From NCBI RefSeq assembly GCF_000149955.1, contig NC_030995.1, positions 372,001 to 436,000 on the forward strand: a stretch of 64,000 nt of DNA. Direction: 5' to 3'. The notes under the pieces are model-generated. The model did no database searches. It was not told the origin of the DNA and was given only the letters and a program-made list of their open reading frames with translations. Position numbers and translations under genes: made by a program. Below, in pieces: positions 1-10,286 of this stretch (position 1 is the stretch's first letter; every line of letters starts with the position of its first letter). The stretch comes from Fusarium oxysporum f. sp. lycopersici 4287 (taxonomy: Eukaryota > Ascomycota > Sordariomycetes > Hypocreales > Nectriaceae).

Positions 1-702
1 AGAATGTTAGTCTGTTACTTTCTATCGTCGAGGACTACCTATCCGAATCGCCTCCTTACGGGATTCGTTAAGTTGGGAAGCGCTTCGTACACCAGCAACA
101 ATAAAACCAGAACTAGTTCCTCTAAATAAACAAGATCTGATAAATAATTAAACGCGGAATAAGAAGACTATAGAACATACACTTATCTTATTTTATATCT
201 TGATGTCAATAATCCAGTGCGATAGGTGATAATAAGAACCAGTTTTCCAAATGTCTAATCAATATCTAAATTCGATGTTATGACAAGCCTATCTTTCTTA
301 TCATTAATCACATATAAAAAGAAGCCATACTCTGCAGCATCGCAGAGTGCAGGTTATAAACTGTCCTTCTATTCAGTAGGAATTGGTGAATTAGCATAGA
401 ACATGGCAGTGGGAGGGCAAGTTCGCCATGCATATTTTCTCACCTGCCGGGTAGGCTCCAAAGGTCTGTTGTGGCGGTGTGTGGCTTGACCATCCACTTC
501 CCCGGCTGTCGGGTTCCGATAAGCCACGGAAAAACGGAACCTCAACGGCCGGACCAATCTTGAACATTCAATCATCAACAACGACATCCGCAACTCTCAG
601 TCACAACGTCCGCAACGTCCTGTCTTGCTCTATGGAAACGTGATGCCTGTCTTTGTATGAGTGCATTCTCAATTCCGATCATCCATCGTCGCGCGCACCT
701 CC
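1..702. other. 5' intergenic region without a supported gene
   Basis: No reading frame here has a recognisable domain or a good start context. The first 400 bases are AT-rich. The region probably holds the promoter and 5' leader of the Myb gene that starts at 703. Confidence 0.6.
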
Positions 703-2200
703 ATGTCAGGTCAAGAGACCTCTCCACAGTCTCCCCCCGCCAATACACCTAAGCATCGACGACCCTGGACATCAGCCGAGGATGCGACTCTGAGGACTCT
801 TGTTGGGCACTTTGGTGCTAGTAGGGGGTCTGAGGGTAGATGGAAAGACATAGCATCTGGCCTGGAGGGCCGGACGGCAAAGGTGAGTCGCCACCTCCGC
901 ACGCGCCTCAACGCGATCATTGGCCTGCATGATGCGCGCTCACTGCCAGAGGAGATGACTTTGGAGAAGATGGGGACTAACTGCCTGTTTAGGATTGTCG
1001 AAAAAGATGGCTTCACTCACTGGATCCGTCGTTGCGCAAGGGTCGATGGACATCTCAAGAGGATGAAATCTTACTCTCGGCTTATGCTCGACTTGGACCG
1101 CTTTGGAATGAAATAGGTAAACCCATTACTTCTGCAATTACTACATAGTCTAACGCATGCTAGCGCTTCTCATCCCTGGACGGAAGGACGACCAATGTTC
1201 TAAGAGATATAATGATATCTTGAACCCATCCGCCAAAAACCGTTTAAGCGACTGGACTGCCGCGGAAGATAACCTTCTACGCCAAGGTGTAGCAGCGTTG
1301 GGTCATCGATGGGTCGCCATCTCATCAAGGATACCTGGAAGACCTCCCCTCACCTGTCGTAATCGATGGCGTACGCTCTCACGACTGTCGCATAACCGAC
1401 AGAGCAGATCTCAAGGCACTACCCCATCATCCTCATCTCAGATGTCCCCATTCGATAATGGGATATCACCGGCGGCTCATAATCCAAATCTCAGCATTGA
1501 GAACCATGGAACCACGAGTGACTTGATGCACTTTCCAATGGATACCGATATCGGGCACGATCAAATGGGATCCAGCTTTCTCGACTCAGCCTTTTTCGAC
1601 ACCTTCACAGGCCCTTCCCCATCGCCATTGAGAGAATCCGATCCAAGTGACGAAACAGAAACGCCGAATGACGTATCTGCCCCAGGTGCTGCCCCAGCAA
1701 ATACCGCACTTGTTCCCGATCTTTCCTCGAACATCGCGACCCAGACACAAAGCGACCCCAAACCATGGCCTCAGCCTCCGAAACCGCCCCAAGCGCAGCA
1801 ACATCAAAATACTACGAACGAATCCTTCATGCCATCGCCCTCTACTTGGTCATCACTGGGTACAATGCTGCCACCTGGGACTTCTCCCACGGATCAGAAT
1901 ATGTGGCTAGGAATGACTGGCAACCCACCAACCCCGAAGAACTGGACGGCCCCAGGACCAACAGACGAATCGAACCCATTGCCCCAGTCATTTACTGAAC
2001 AATTTCAAGTACCAGCAGTACCAACGTCTACTCAACAGACAATTCACCATCACCATCATCACCATGTCCATCATCATTTTCACCACTATCACCACTACCC
2101 AGGCAATGGAGATCAATGGCGACAACTAGAGCAGCAATCAGAAGCCGAGGCGATGCAAGCACATTTGCAAAACGAGAATGGACCTCAAAACCCAGGGTGA
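703..2200 (+). CDS. Three-repeat Myb/SANT DNA-binding protein with His-rich C-terminus
   Basis: Assembled model: exons 703-882, 993-1116 and 1164-2200, giving 446 residues. The first intron carries a CTAAC branch point at 977-981. Removing both introns joins three consecutive Myb repeats that no single frame shows. Repeat 1 has RPWTSAEDATL and RWKDIASGLEGRTAK, and continues as DCRKRW across intron 1. Repeat 2 has KGRWTSQEDEILL and GPLWNEI, continuing as ALLIPGRKDDQCSKRYND across intron 2. Repeat 3 has WTAAEDNLLRQGV and CRNRW. The ATG at 703 is the first in frame. Known for the family: such proteins bind DNA in the nucleus as transcription factors. The tail is Ser/Pro/Gln-rich and ends in a His-rich tract (about residues 390-410) of the kind seen in activation or metal-binding segments. 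No specific ortholog is recognised. The Myb call is firm; targets are unknown. Confidence 0.85.
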
Positions 2201-2364
2201 TGCGCTTAGCCTAACAGATCTCACCTTGTCCAGTCACGTTAGCACGTTGGCTTGGATAAGCCGCCCAATCATCTGGTTAAGTTAAAATGACCGGGGTACG
2301 ATATTATGCAGCAAACCCCACCACAAATGGAAACTGATTTCCATTCTGCCAGCCACTTTCTGTC

Positions 2365-4122
2365 ATGACTTTGTGTTGCTCTGTGTTGTCAAGCAACATG
2401 CAGGTCAACACTAACAACGAAGAAGTGCTCGGTAATGTCACCCATAAGATACCGCTGTTCTGTGCCCCTAAATATCAACCTCTTGACCTCGCGAAAAGCC
2501 AGATACGGATACTGCACATTTTGCCAGGTCAGTATGGTGACCCTGTTCGCTGCACCCTGCATACTATGTCCCTATATGACAACCCATGTTACGAGGCGTT
2601 GTCCTACTCTTGGGGTGATCCATATATCTGCCACGTCATTGAAGTCGATGGCCAAGAGGCTACGGTCACCAGAAACTTGTATAATGCACTCCGGCGGTTA
2701 CGATTCGTCGACAAAACGCGGTATGTTTGGGCGGATGCGCTTTGTATCAACCAAGCCGATACGGCTGAAAGGACTCATCAGGTTGGACTGATGAGAAACA
2801 TTTATTCATCCACGACAGAAGGCATATTGTGGCTCGGGGAATTTTCTGGCGACGGCGACACCGGCGCAAATTCCATTTCACAGGAGACTGCGGCAACAGC
2901 ATTTGAATTAGTCAGATCATTGGCTGCCGACCACCACTGGAATTCTCAAGAGCATGCACAGTCCATGGCAAGAGAAGAATCAGATGCCCTCGCTGCTTTG
3001 CTGGATCTTTCGTGGTGGCAACGAGCATGGACCGTGCAAGAAGCGGTACTTCCCAAGAAGGCAACTCTGTACTGCGGAACGATGCAGCTACCACTATCAG
3101 AAGTCAAGCGTGCGCATCTCATGGCAGTGAGCCATGACCGGAATGGATGCTGTGTCACGAATCCTCAGTGCCATGATGTACTCTACAAGTTCTGGGACTG
3201 TATCGAAGGGTTTCGCGTCCTACAGGAAGAATCTGATAAAGATATTTTGGTCAGGATGGCGTTGGAAATGTTCAGGTTCCGCCATGCATCTGATCGGAGA
3301 GATTGCGTGTACGCCTACCTTGGTCTAGGGAGTAAGGCCTTGGCTGACTACACTATTCCTTACGAGACGGCGTTCAAGTATGTTGTGCGCTCGCTTATTC
3401 AGGAGTCAAATAATCTTGGGCCTTTGGTTCGGATTGCGGAGCATGCTGAAACACGATCAGCGACTTTGCCTTCCTGGTGTCCCGACTATGGATCGTCTTT
3501 TCTGGAGACCTATGAGAACCTGGACCAAGAGTTTGGGTGGCTTTACATGTACAATTGGTACCAAGCTGGGGGCAGGAACGGACCAACTAGCAGGTTTTCA
3601 CTTATCGATTCGAGACTCGAACAGCAAGGCATTGTCATTGATAAGGTCACCAAAGCCGAGGGGCCGATTTACAACACGGATACAAAGGACGACATTTTCT
3701 CTGCCTGGTACCAAGATCGAGATCCTCGCGTCTGCTGCCTTGGATCATACGAGGAAGTCGGCTGGTGCGAACTAATGCGTGACATGTTCATCGTTTTCTC
3801 CAACAAACCTCGAGATTACAGCAGACCTCGCACAAGAGCTGGTTTCGAGGCAATGGTTAACTCTCTTTGGGATCCCAGATCTCAACTTTCTGTGTTCCAA
3901 TATCAGACCTTTCATACAGAAACGGATTTGGTTGGTCATGCTAGAGTAGATGTGCGAGTAGGAGATGTTTTGTGTGTTTTGCTTGGGGGGAACATGCCGT
4001 TTATTCTAAGGCCACTTGATGATGGGGTCTTTGGTTATGTCGGACAGGTGTTTGTTCACGGGATCATGGATGGGGAAGCCCTTCAACAGGGACGTGAGTT
4101 GGAGTGGATCACCCTTGTATAA
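2365..4122 (+). CDS. Heterokaryon-incompatibility (HET) domain protein
   Basis: Single exon of 585 residues, starting at the ATG at 2365; an in-frame ATG at 2398 is an alternative start. The HET domain starts near residue 76 with YEALSYSWGD, followed by VTRNLYNALRRLR, the WADALCINQ signature (about residues 122-130), ERTHQVGLMRNIY and ILWLG. A basic, Trp-rich QRAWTVQEAVL motif follows near residue 220. The C-terminal 350 residues are the variable region usual in this family. Known for the family: HET proteins trigger programmed cell death after non-self recognition during hyphal fusion. Many paralogs exist per genome and most have no assigned partner. No frameshift or internal stop is seen, so it looks intact. 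The specific allorecognition locus cannot be named. Confidence 0.92.
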   Translation: MTLCCSVLSSNMQVNTNNEEVLGNVTHKIPLFCAPKYQPLDLAKSQIRILHILPGQYGDPVRCTLHTMSLYDNPCYEALSYSWGDPYICHVIEVDGQEATVTRNLYNALRRLRFVDKTRYVWADALCINQADTAERTHQVGLMRNIYSSTTEGILWLGEFSGDGDTGANSISQETAATAFELVRSLAADHHWNSQEHAQSMAREESDALAALLDLSWWQRAWTVQEAVLPKKATLYCGTMQLPLSEVKRAHLMAVSHDRNGCCVTNPQCHDVLYKFWDCIEGFRVLQEESDKDILVRMALEMFRFRHASDRRDCVYAYLGLGSKALADYTIPYETAFKYVVRSLIQESNNLGPLVRIAEHAETRSATLPSWCPDYGSSFLETYENLDQEFGWLYMYNWYQAGGRNGPTSRFSLIDSRLEQQGIVIDKVTKAEGPIYNTDTKDDIFSAWYQDRDPRVCCLGSYEEVGWCELMRDMFIVFSNKPRDYSRPRTRAGFEAMVNSLWDPRSQLSVFQYQTFHTETDLVGHARVDVRVGDVLCVLLGGNMPFILRPLDDGVFGYVGQVFVHGIMDGEALQQGRELEWITLV

Positions 4123-6162
4123 TGGAGATTTGAGCCCGAAGCAACAGTATTGATGTCGGTGATTTCCACTGATTAGCGGTAGATCTCATCTACTTCAACA
4201 GGACAATATGCACGTGAACAAAATAAAACAACATCAATCTTGAAATACGTCTAATCGTGAAGTAAAAGCAAGGCTTCAAGTTTGGCTGTCGTGGTGAGGG
4301 TATGCTTTTGCCACTTTACCCTTCGTCATACATCCGGAAGTTCCCTCTTACCGGGAGCGAAAAGAAGACCCTGGAACAAGATTAGCCAAGAAAAGTTAAT
4401 CTTGCATCAAGCAGGGCTAACTTGTGAGACATTGTGCCGTGTTTCGGTCTTTGCTTTGGCTCCCCCGTCTTCGCCTCCATCTCTCTCTGCCGAGCGGTAA
4501 GTGATGCAAGTATGCGGCGTTTTGAAACAATCACCTGCCTCACCGCTTCGCCAAGTATGTATCCAGTTAAAAAGTCAAAAGCTTGCAAGTTTGGATGGAT
4601 GGTAATTGTATTGTATCGAGCTTCAGTCTAAGAGAATCAACCAAGCTTGGGTTAGTGTTGCACGGCAGAAAGAGAGAACAAAGTACTGTAAAGTTTAAAT
4701 TCAAGGCTGTACCAGTTTTAGAGAAATACGATGAGATCTCATCTGCGACATCTGCATGAAATATGACCGGGTACGAGCTGCAGTCGGCTCGGAATGGGTA
4801 TATCCTTTTCCAACTGGATAAGCGAGATCTGAATCAAGTTCTGTTTGCTTTCGGTCTTGTTTGATATCATTCTGCAAGATAAGTTCCATGTCACATTCCT
4901 ATTAATTACTCATCAGGGTATATCCCCGCATCGGATGCTGTAGGTTCCAGATGAGATTACGACCTCGATCAAGGGTCCCTTTGTCTTAGCTGTGCGTCGA
5001 TCAAGGTTGATGATACTCTGTTTTCGTAGAGTTGCAGACAGCTCTTGAGAAGACAGTAGGCACATGTGAATATCGCATGCTGTGAGTGGATAATCATCAG
5101 TACCGGTGAGTGTAGCACGGCTCATAGATCATACAAAGTTCGATAGTTGAAGTTAGAAGAGAATATTTGGATGTGAAGGTAGATATCGAGTGATGATCTG
5201 CGACTATAATATTACATGGCTCAGCCCGTGTCTACCTCATCAATCTCGGTAAGAGATATTCGACGCAATATGTCTCTCGAAGTCAATGACAATCCAGTTT
5301 CCGTATTCGAATTGACCTATGGTGGGCTGCCCTGCAAGCCACGAGAGCCACCCCCTCAGTAACGACGCGGCCTGTCCGGCAGATGTCCCCGCTCGTAGGC
5401 CTCATTGAGACCATCAGCCAGCCTATATTGCCATTTTGGTCCATGTACAGCGTGTATTTGCAGTGCAATTGTAGGCGGCCCTTTTAGTGTTGCTGTGCCG
5501 TGCTTCTTGATGCTGAGGAGCGTAATTATAAGCAGTTGGCCCTAACTATGGAACGCTTCGGCCCGCAGCGATCCGTAAGGACTAAATAACATAGCTTGTC
5601 ATGACGGAACTCCGACACACGGGCTGGCGCAAGGGTGAATAAGACATGCAGACTCCCGAATACGATCGGTCATTCAAGATACAAATTTCTCAGGTTCTTA
5701 TTAGACTCCCACCCAGACATGCTTCACATTAAAAACCTTTCTAAAATTAATAACTGGCTGATGGCTATCAATGTTGGAGTACATAGAGACAGTCATCTCT
5801 GAAAAGCATTTTTGTGGCGTAGCTGACCACTAAGCTAACGTTGTCATAAACAAGGATTCAGCTCAGCTGCAGCTCAGATGCAAATCTTCTCCCATTACAT
5901 CGACCGTGTCTTGCCAATGAGGGGTTGTAACTTGCGAAATTGACCGCTAGCTAAGCCGCAACTCGAAACTAGCAAAATCATGCAGAAGACGGTCGCTGTA
6001 TGTGACGACAATTGGCTATGGCGAGGACATCAGCTTGCGACATGCCTTGTGACTGCATTCCAATGGAAGGGGATGTTCATGATCAGCAATGTATTGTCTT
6101 GTACATGAGAAGGAGAGTGAAAAGAAGCATGTAGTATGAGATGGAAGAGAGTGAGAAGATGT
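4123..6162. other. 2 kb intergenic region
   Basis: No gene is supported. Only short frames without domain signatures occur. The last several hundred bases probably form the promoter of the gene at 6268. Confidence 0.55.
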
Positions 6163-6170
6163 ATAAAAGG
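6163..6170 (+). promoter_or_regulatory. TATA box of the coiled-coil protein gene
   Basis: A TATAAAAG element lies 98 bp upstream of the ATG at 6268. A C/A-rich leader typical of fungal 5' UTRs follows it (CACTCCATCATCACCCACTC region). The position fits a core promoter. Confidence 0.6.
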
Positions 6171-6267
6171 TCAGTCTGCACCTAGAGACGATACTTCTTA
6201 TTCACTCCATCATCACCCACTCACTCCACAACACAACCACTCTTCAACCCAATAACTTCTATTCAAG

Positions 6268-8001
6268 ATGTTTGTTTACCAAGGAAAAATGAACTGGTGG
6301 ACGTACGCCAAGGACGAGACCTTTGTCGTCGTCCTCCCCAACGGCCCAGTCCGCGTCGGCGACAGCGTCTATCTCTTCTGGAAATGGACAGTCGATGCCA
6401 AAGGCGTCAAGAACGGAAACGTCTTCCAGACCATCAGCGTCGACTCGGTCACACAGACCAGTGCTACTGATGTAACCTTTGTCCTCAAGGGCTCCTGGTA
6501 CAGTTTCACCGTCACCACAAAGGGCGGTTACGAGAACATCAGCATCGTCATGAGAAATCCCCAGGGCGGTGTCAGTGATCCCATGCCGCTCAAGCGTGAG
6601 TGGAAGTCTGATAAGGAGCTCACTGGCACTACTCGCATTTGGACTGGAAAGTTCAAGTGGATGAACTTTGCGCGAGACGAGCATGCCATCTTCATTGTCC
6701 CTGATGGATTTGGTGAGGGCAAGCCTATTATTTCAACTTGGCAATGGACCAAGGCTTCGAACGGCAAGACGAAGGAGCCGTCGTTCCGAGCGGAGGTTCA
6801 GAGGAATGTCACTGGGCTTGGAACTGATACTGTCAAGTTCTCGTACAAGTCTTACTATGATATTAAGTGCACTTGGGATGGTAAGAAGGACCAGCTTGAT
6901 GTTTGGGTAACAGAGGGTGCTCACAGCGAGGACGTCGGTGACATGATTCGCTCTGCCATTATTGAGCGATCAACTCACTCTCAGTATGCACCCCACTCGG
7001 CGTATAGTAGCTTTGCTAATTTGCAACAGTGACTTTAACCCTCCTCGACCTCCTCCCACGAAGAGCGAGTGTGAGCTTTATCTCCCCCAGCCCCAAGCTT
7101 CGCTCCCTCGTCTCGTGTGCCCTCTTCCATTCCCCAAGGACCTCCTTGAGACCCTCGCACACACTGCTGCATACGTCGACCAGTGCGGTTACCTAGCCAA
7201 GTATGCTCAGGATGTAAGTTCAACTCCTTCCTCCATCTTTCGACACATACTCACAATTCTTAGCGCTTCGCCGCCCTCGATGCCGATTATCACTTCTCCC
7301 TTGAGCAGATCAAGGCTCTCAAGATTGAGATCGAAAACATCAACAAGACCAAGGGTGATCTCACTATTGACCGCGATGCCGCTATCGCTAAGTCCCAGAA
7401 GCTTCAGGAGGCTCTCGATAAGGCCCTGAAGGACGGTGAAGGCTTCCAGAAGGAGATTGCCAGACTCAACAAGGTCATTTCTGACGACAAGCTCAAGGAT
7501 GCCGAGGCTCTTAAGGTCCTTGAGAAGACTCGCGCTGATCTTAAGGCCTCCCAAGAGCAGTGCTCCAAGCTCCAAGCTGAGATCGCCCACAAGGATGCTC
7601 AGATCGCTGAGCAGGGCGCTACTATCAGCAACCTCCAGAAGATCATCATCACTCTCGAGACTACTATCGCACAGCTCCGTGCCGAGGTTACAGTCAAGAC
7701 CAGCGAGAATGAGAAGCTCGCCAAGGCCAACATCACTCTTGAAGGACAGAAGCGAGATCTTGAGAACTCTGTCAAGGATCTTCAAGATGAACTTGCCCGC
7801 GCTCAGCAGAGGATTAAGGAACTACAGGAGACTGCCAAGAATCACGCGGCGAAGGACAAGGAGATCCGTGATGCGAAGGCTCGTGCCGATTCTGAGGCTG
7901 CCAAGTCGGAGGAGGAGGCTGCCAAGGCGTTGGCTGAGGTTGAGAAGTATAAGCAGTGGGCTTATGATAACAAGGTTGTGATTGACCTTTCTAAGTACTG
8001 A
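6268..8001 (+). CDS. Unknown protein: duplicated beta-rich domain plus long coiled coil
   Basis: Assembled model: exons 6268-6983, 7030-7213 and 7264-8001, giving 545 residues. Introns of 46 bp (GTATGC...CAACAG, with GCTAAT branch) and 50 bp (GTAAGT...TTCTTAG) restore one frame. The N-terminus holds two copies of a roughly 100-residue domain. Copy 1 starts YQGKMNWWTYAKDETFVVVLP (about residues 4-24) and copy 2 starts WTGKFKWMNFARDEHAIFIVP (about 127-147). Both continue into a Trp-containing strand (LFWKW, STWQW) and a later VTF/VKF strand. A Pro-rich linker follows, then about 240 residues of heptad-like Glu/Lys/Leu/Ala sequence (from about residue 300) that should form a coiled coil, ending VVIDLSKY. 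There is no signal peptide. A TATA box and pyrimidine-rich leader suggest good expression. I do not recognise the family. The structure suggests a homo-oligomeric cytosolic protein with a beta-sandwich head. Confidence 0.82.
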
Positions 8002-8462
8002 TGCCAGGGATTCCTGCCGTTGCACTTGGTGCCGGTGGGGGTTTCGTGTCATAGGGTGTTGAGATATTGCTGGGTCGTAGGAGCTCTTTGCCTAGCGGCT
8101 TGGGAGCTGAAGAGGAGATGGGGCGTGGAGAGGACAGTTTAACTATTAGTTAGTCCTGATATCTAGATAACTTAATACATTCCCTTTGTTACCAACTGCC
8201 ATGGCCTGGGTGATATGTGTTATTTAGTGACATATGGTTGACTTATCGTGTCAGTGTATCATCAAGCCAGACTCTCCAAGAGTGGCTACTGTGGAGTTCG
8301 AGCGCAGTTGAACTTATATCTGTCAAGTTCTGTATCCTTCCTAAAGAAATTCTATCCCGCGCTAAGGTATACCATCTATCCCATCGATCCCATCTTATAT
8401 AACAAATTCCACCTAACATACATGTGCTCCCAGAATAGTTCATATTTTCAAAGTTTGACTCT
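8002..8462. other. Convergent 3' region
   Basis: The space between two converging genes probably contains both 3' UTRs. Nothing else is seen. Confidence 0.5.
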
Positions 8463-9535
8463 TCAATGTTGAGCATTCTCCTCCATCACGGGTGCATCCG
8501 GAACCTCTGGTCGAGATTTCTCAGCATCCATCTCCTTCTTGTGCTTCTTGCCAAGGAAAGGGAAAAAGAAGTAAGGATGGAAGATTGTCAAAGTCCATAC
8601 GGCAATGAGAATCATGGCTCCGTCAAGAATCAGGAACGTTGTCTCGTTTTGCATGAGAGTACTGCCCCAACCCATCTGCATTTCAGGGATACTAGACAAC
8701 ATTAGTACAAAAAGTAAAGGGCAGATCTGAAGAGGGCTTACCGGTAGATGCAACGGATGATAATGGCGATGTAAGCAACGGTCAAAGCGTACACAAAGAT
8801 CTTGGTCTTCTTGTCACTTGCTCTGATGACCTTGACGTTTCCGTTGGTCGACGATTCACTCTCCGTAGCAGTCTCATCACCAGCCCTGACAGCAGCACCA
8901 TTCTTGATAGCTTTGTGTCTTCTCCAGATATAAATCATCATCAGACCACCACAGAAGATCATATTAGCCATCTGGAAGACAACACCAGCAACAAGAAGTC
9001 CAGATCCCACATCAAGCATACCCTGGTCATTGTTGTCTCCATTAGTGGCTGCTGAAGAAACACCGCCGCCAGCAGCTTGGATAACAATAGAGAAGAAATC
9101 TGTGCCAACAAAAACCCAGGGGTATAGAACAGGCTTGATGAAACTGTACTCTCGACCGTACCATAGAACAAGATGTTTGAAGGTGATCGATATAGCAGCA
9201 GCGACTAGTGTTGGGCCGAGGATGAGAAGAACGAGTTGGATGACGAAAGCGTTGTAGACCCAGGGGTTTGAACTCATGACGATACGGCCGCTGTAGCCGA
9301 TGAGTTCAAATATCGTCCCGATCGCAAGCCATAGTGTATATGACCATGTTCGTGCTTTGATGCCGAAGTATAGTTGGGGTATAAGCGCCAGCGCGTGGGC
9401 TACGACGAAGAAAACACAGGCGCCTAGCGTAAAAGTGTCTCCATACAAAGATAACTCAGCGGGACATCGTTCGGAAATTCCATCGGAGCAAGTTTCGTAA
9501 GTCGGCGGTGGATAGTTTGTACCGTTGTAGGACAT
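8463..9535 (-). CDS. RTA1-like multispanning membrane protein
   Basis: Assembled model: exons 9535-8742 and 8691-8463 (complement), giving 340 residues. The 50 bp intron (GTAAGC...TCTAG) joins RCIYR to IPEMQMG. The frame is open upstream to 9583, but only via GTG, so the ATG at 9535 (MSYNGTNYPPPTYETC) is chosen. About seven hydrophobic segments are present, including LGACVFFVVAHALALIPQLY, WLAIGTIFELIGYSGRI, FVIQLVLLILGPTLVAAAI and ILDGAMILIAVWTLTIFHP. ELIGYSGRI, LGPTLVAAAIS and the C-terminal FHPYFFFPFLGK are typical of the RTA1/RTM1 family. Known for the family: members are implicated in lipid translocation and resistance to toxicants (yeast Rta1, Rtm1, Rsb1). The hydrophilic insert AVRAGDETATES before the last helices is probably cytosolic. 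The substrate is unknown. Confidence 0.9.
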
Positions 9536-10286
9536 TTTGACGCTTTCACCCTCGATCTGAGGAAGAAGTTTAAAAGGAACCACTTTGTTTTGTTATCTTG
9601 GAGGGCGAGTCGGATATAAAAACATGGTGATTTCTGGAGCAGGTTCTCCGTGGGGCAGCCCATGGAGAATATTCCGCAGATATTTACCAGGAGGAATGGA
9701 ATTGTGGATTTGATTACAGGGCGCAGTTGGAGAGCCAAGACATGAGAATAAGCGAGGTGCAAATCGATGTCTTGGCGTTTGATCCTTCAACTCATGAGTT
9801 TTTCTTCATAGCAAGATGATGCTATCAGACATCACTTTGATGCGGCTCAATTTATAAGTAAACATGATAGCTTTACTCTAAATATGTATTAAAGTTGAGA
9901 ATTTACAAGAATACAAAGAAAGACATCAGTCAGGCTTAATCTCGTTCTAAACGCGTAAATCTTGGCATCGTCAGCACGGGCTAACGACGCGTAGATAAAA
10001 ACTTGATAAGCTCGCATTCCCGAAAACCCCGATTGGTCCGTCGAGTTTCAACAGCTCGCGTTCCTCGGTTCCGTCGCTTTTCTCGCAACGAGATGCAAGC
10101 GTAAGATTACACATCGTCTGAGGTCACGGGTATCCACATGTAAGAGATCGGAGGTTTCATTCTGATGTTATCCCGTATTTCCGGTCCAAACGTGTTAGGT
10201 TAGAGTTTTTAAGCTTAAATGTGAGGATGAAAGGAATAATTTAGGCTATGTATTGGTTAAATATATATAATGAAAGGAAATTTCCC
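9536..10286. other. Intergenic region
   Basis: No gene is supported. It contains the promoter of the RTA1-like gene on its left and the 3' end of the pseudokinase gene on its right. Confidence 0.5.

Noticed and set aside
7207..7785. 192-residue Leu/Ser/Asp-rich open frame on the minus strand
   Set aside because: It is the antisense shadow of the coiled-coil exon at 7264-8001, whose codon periodicity opens the opposite strand.
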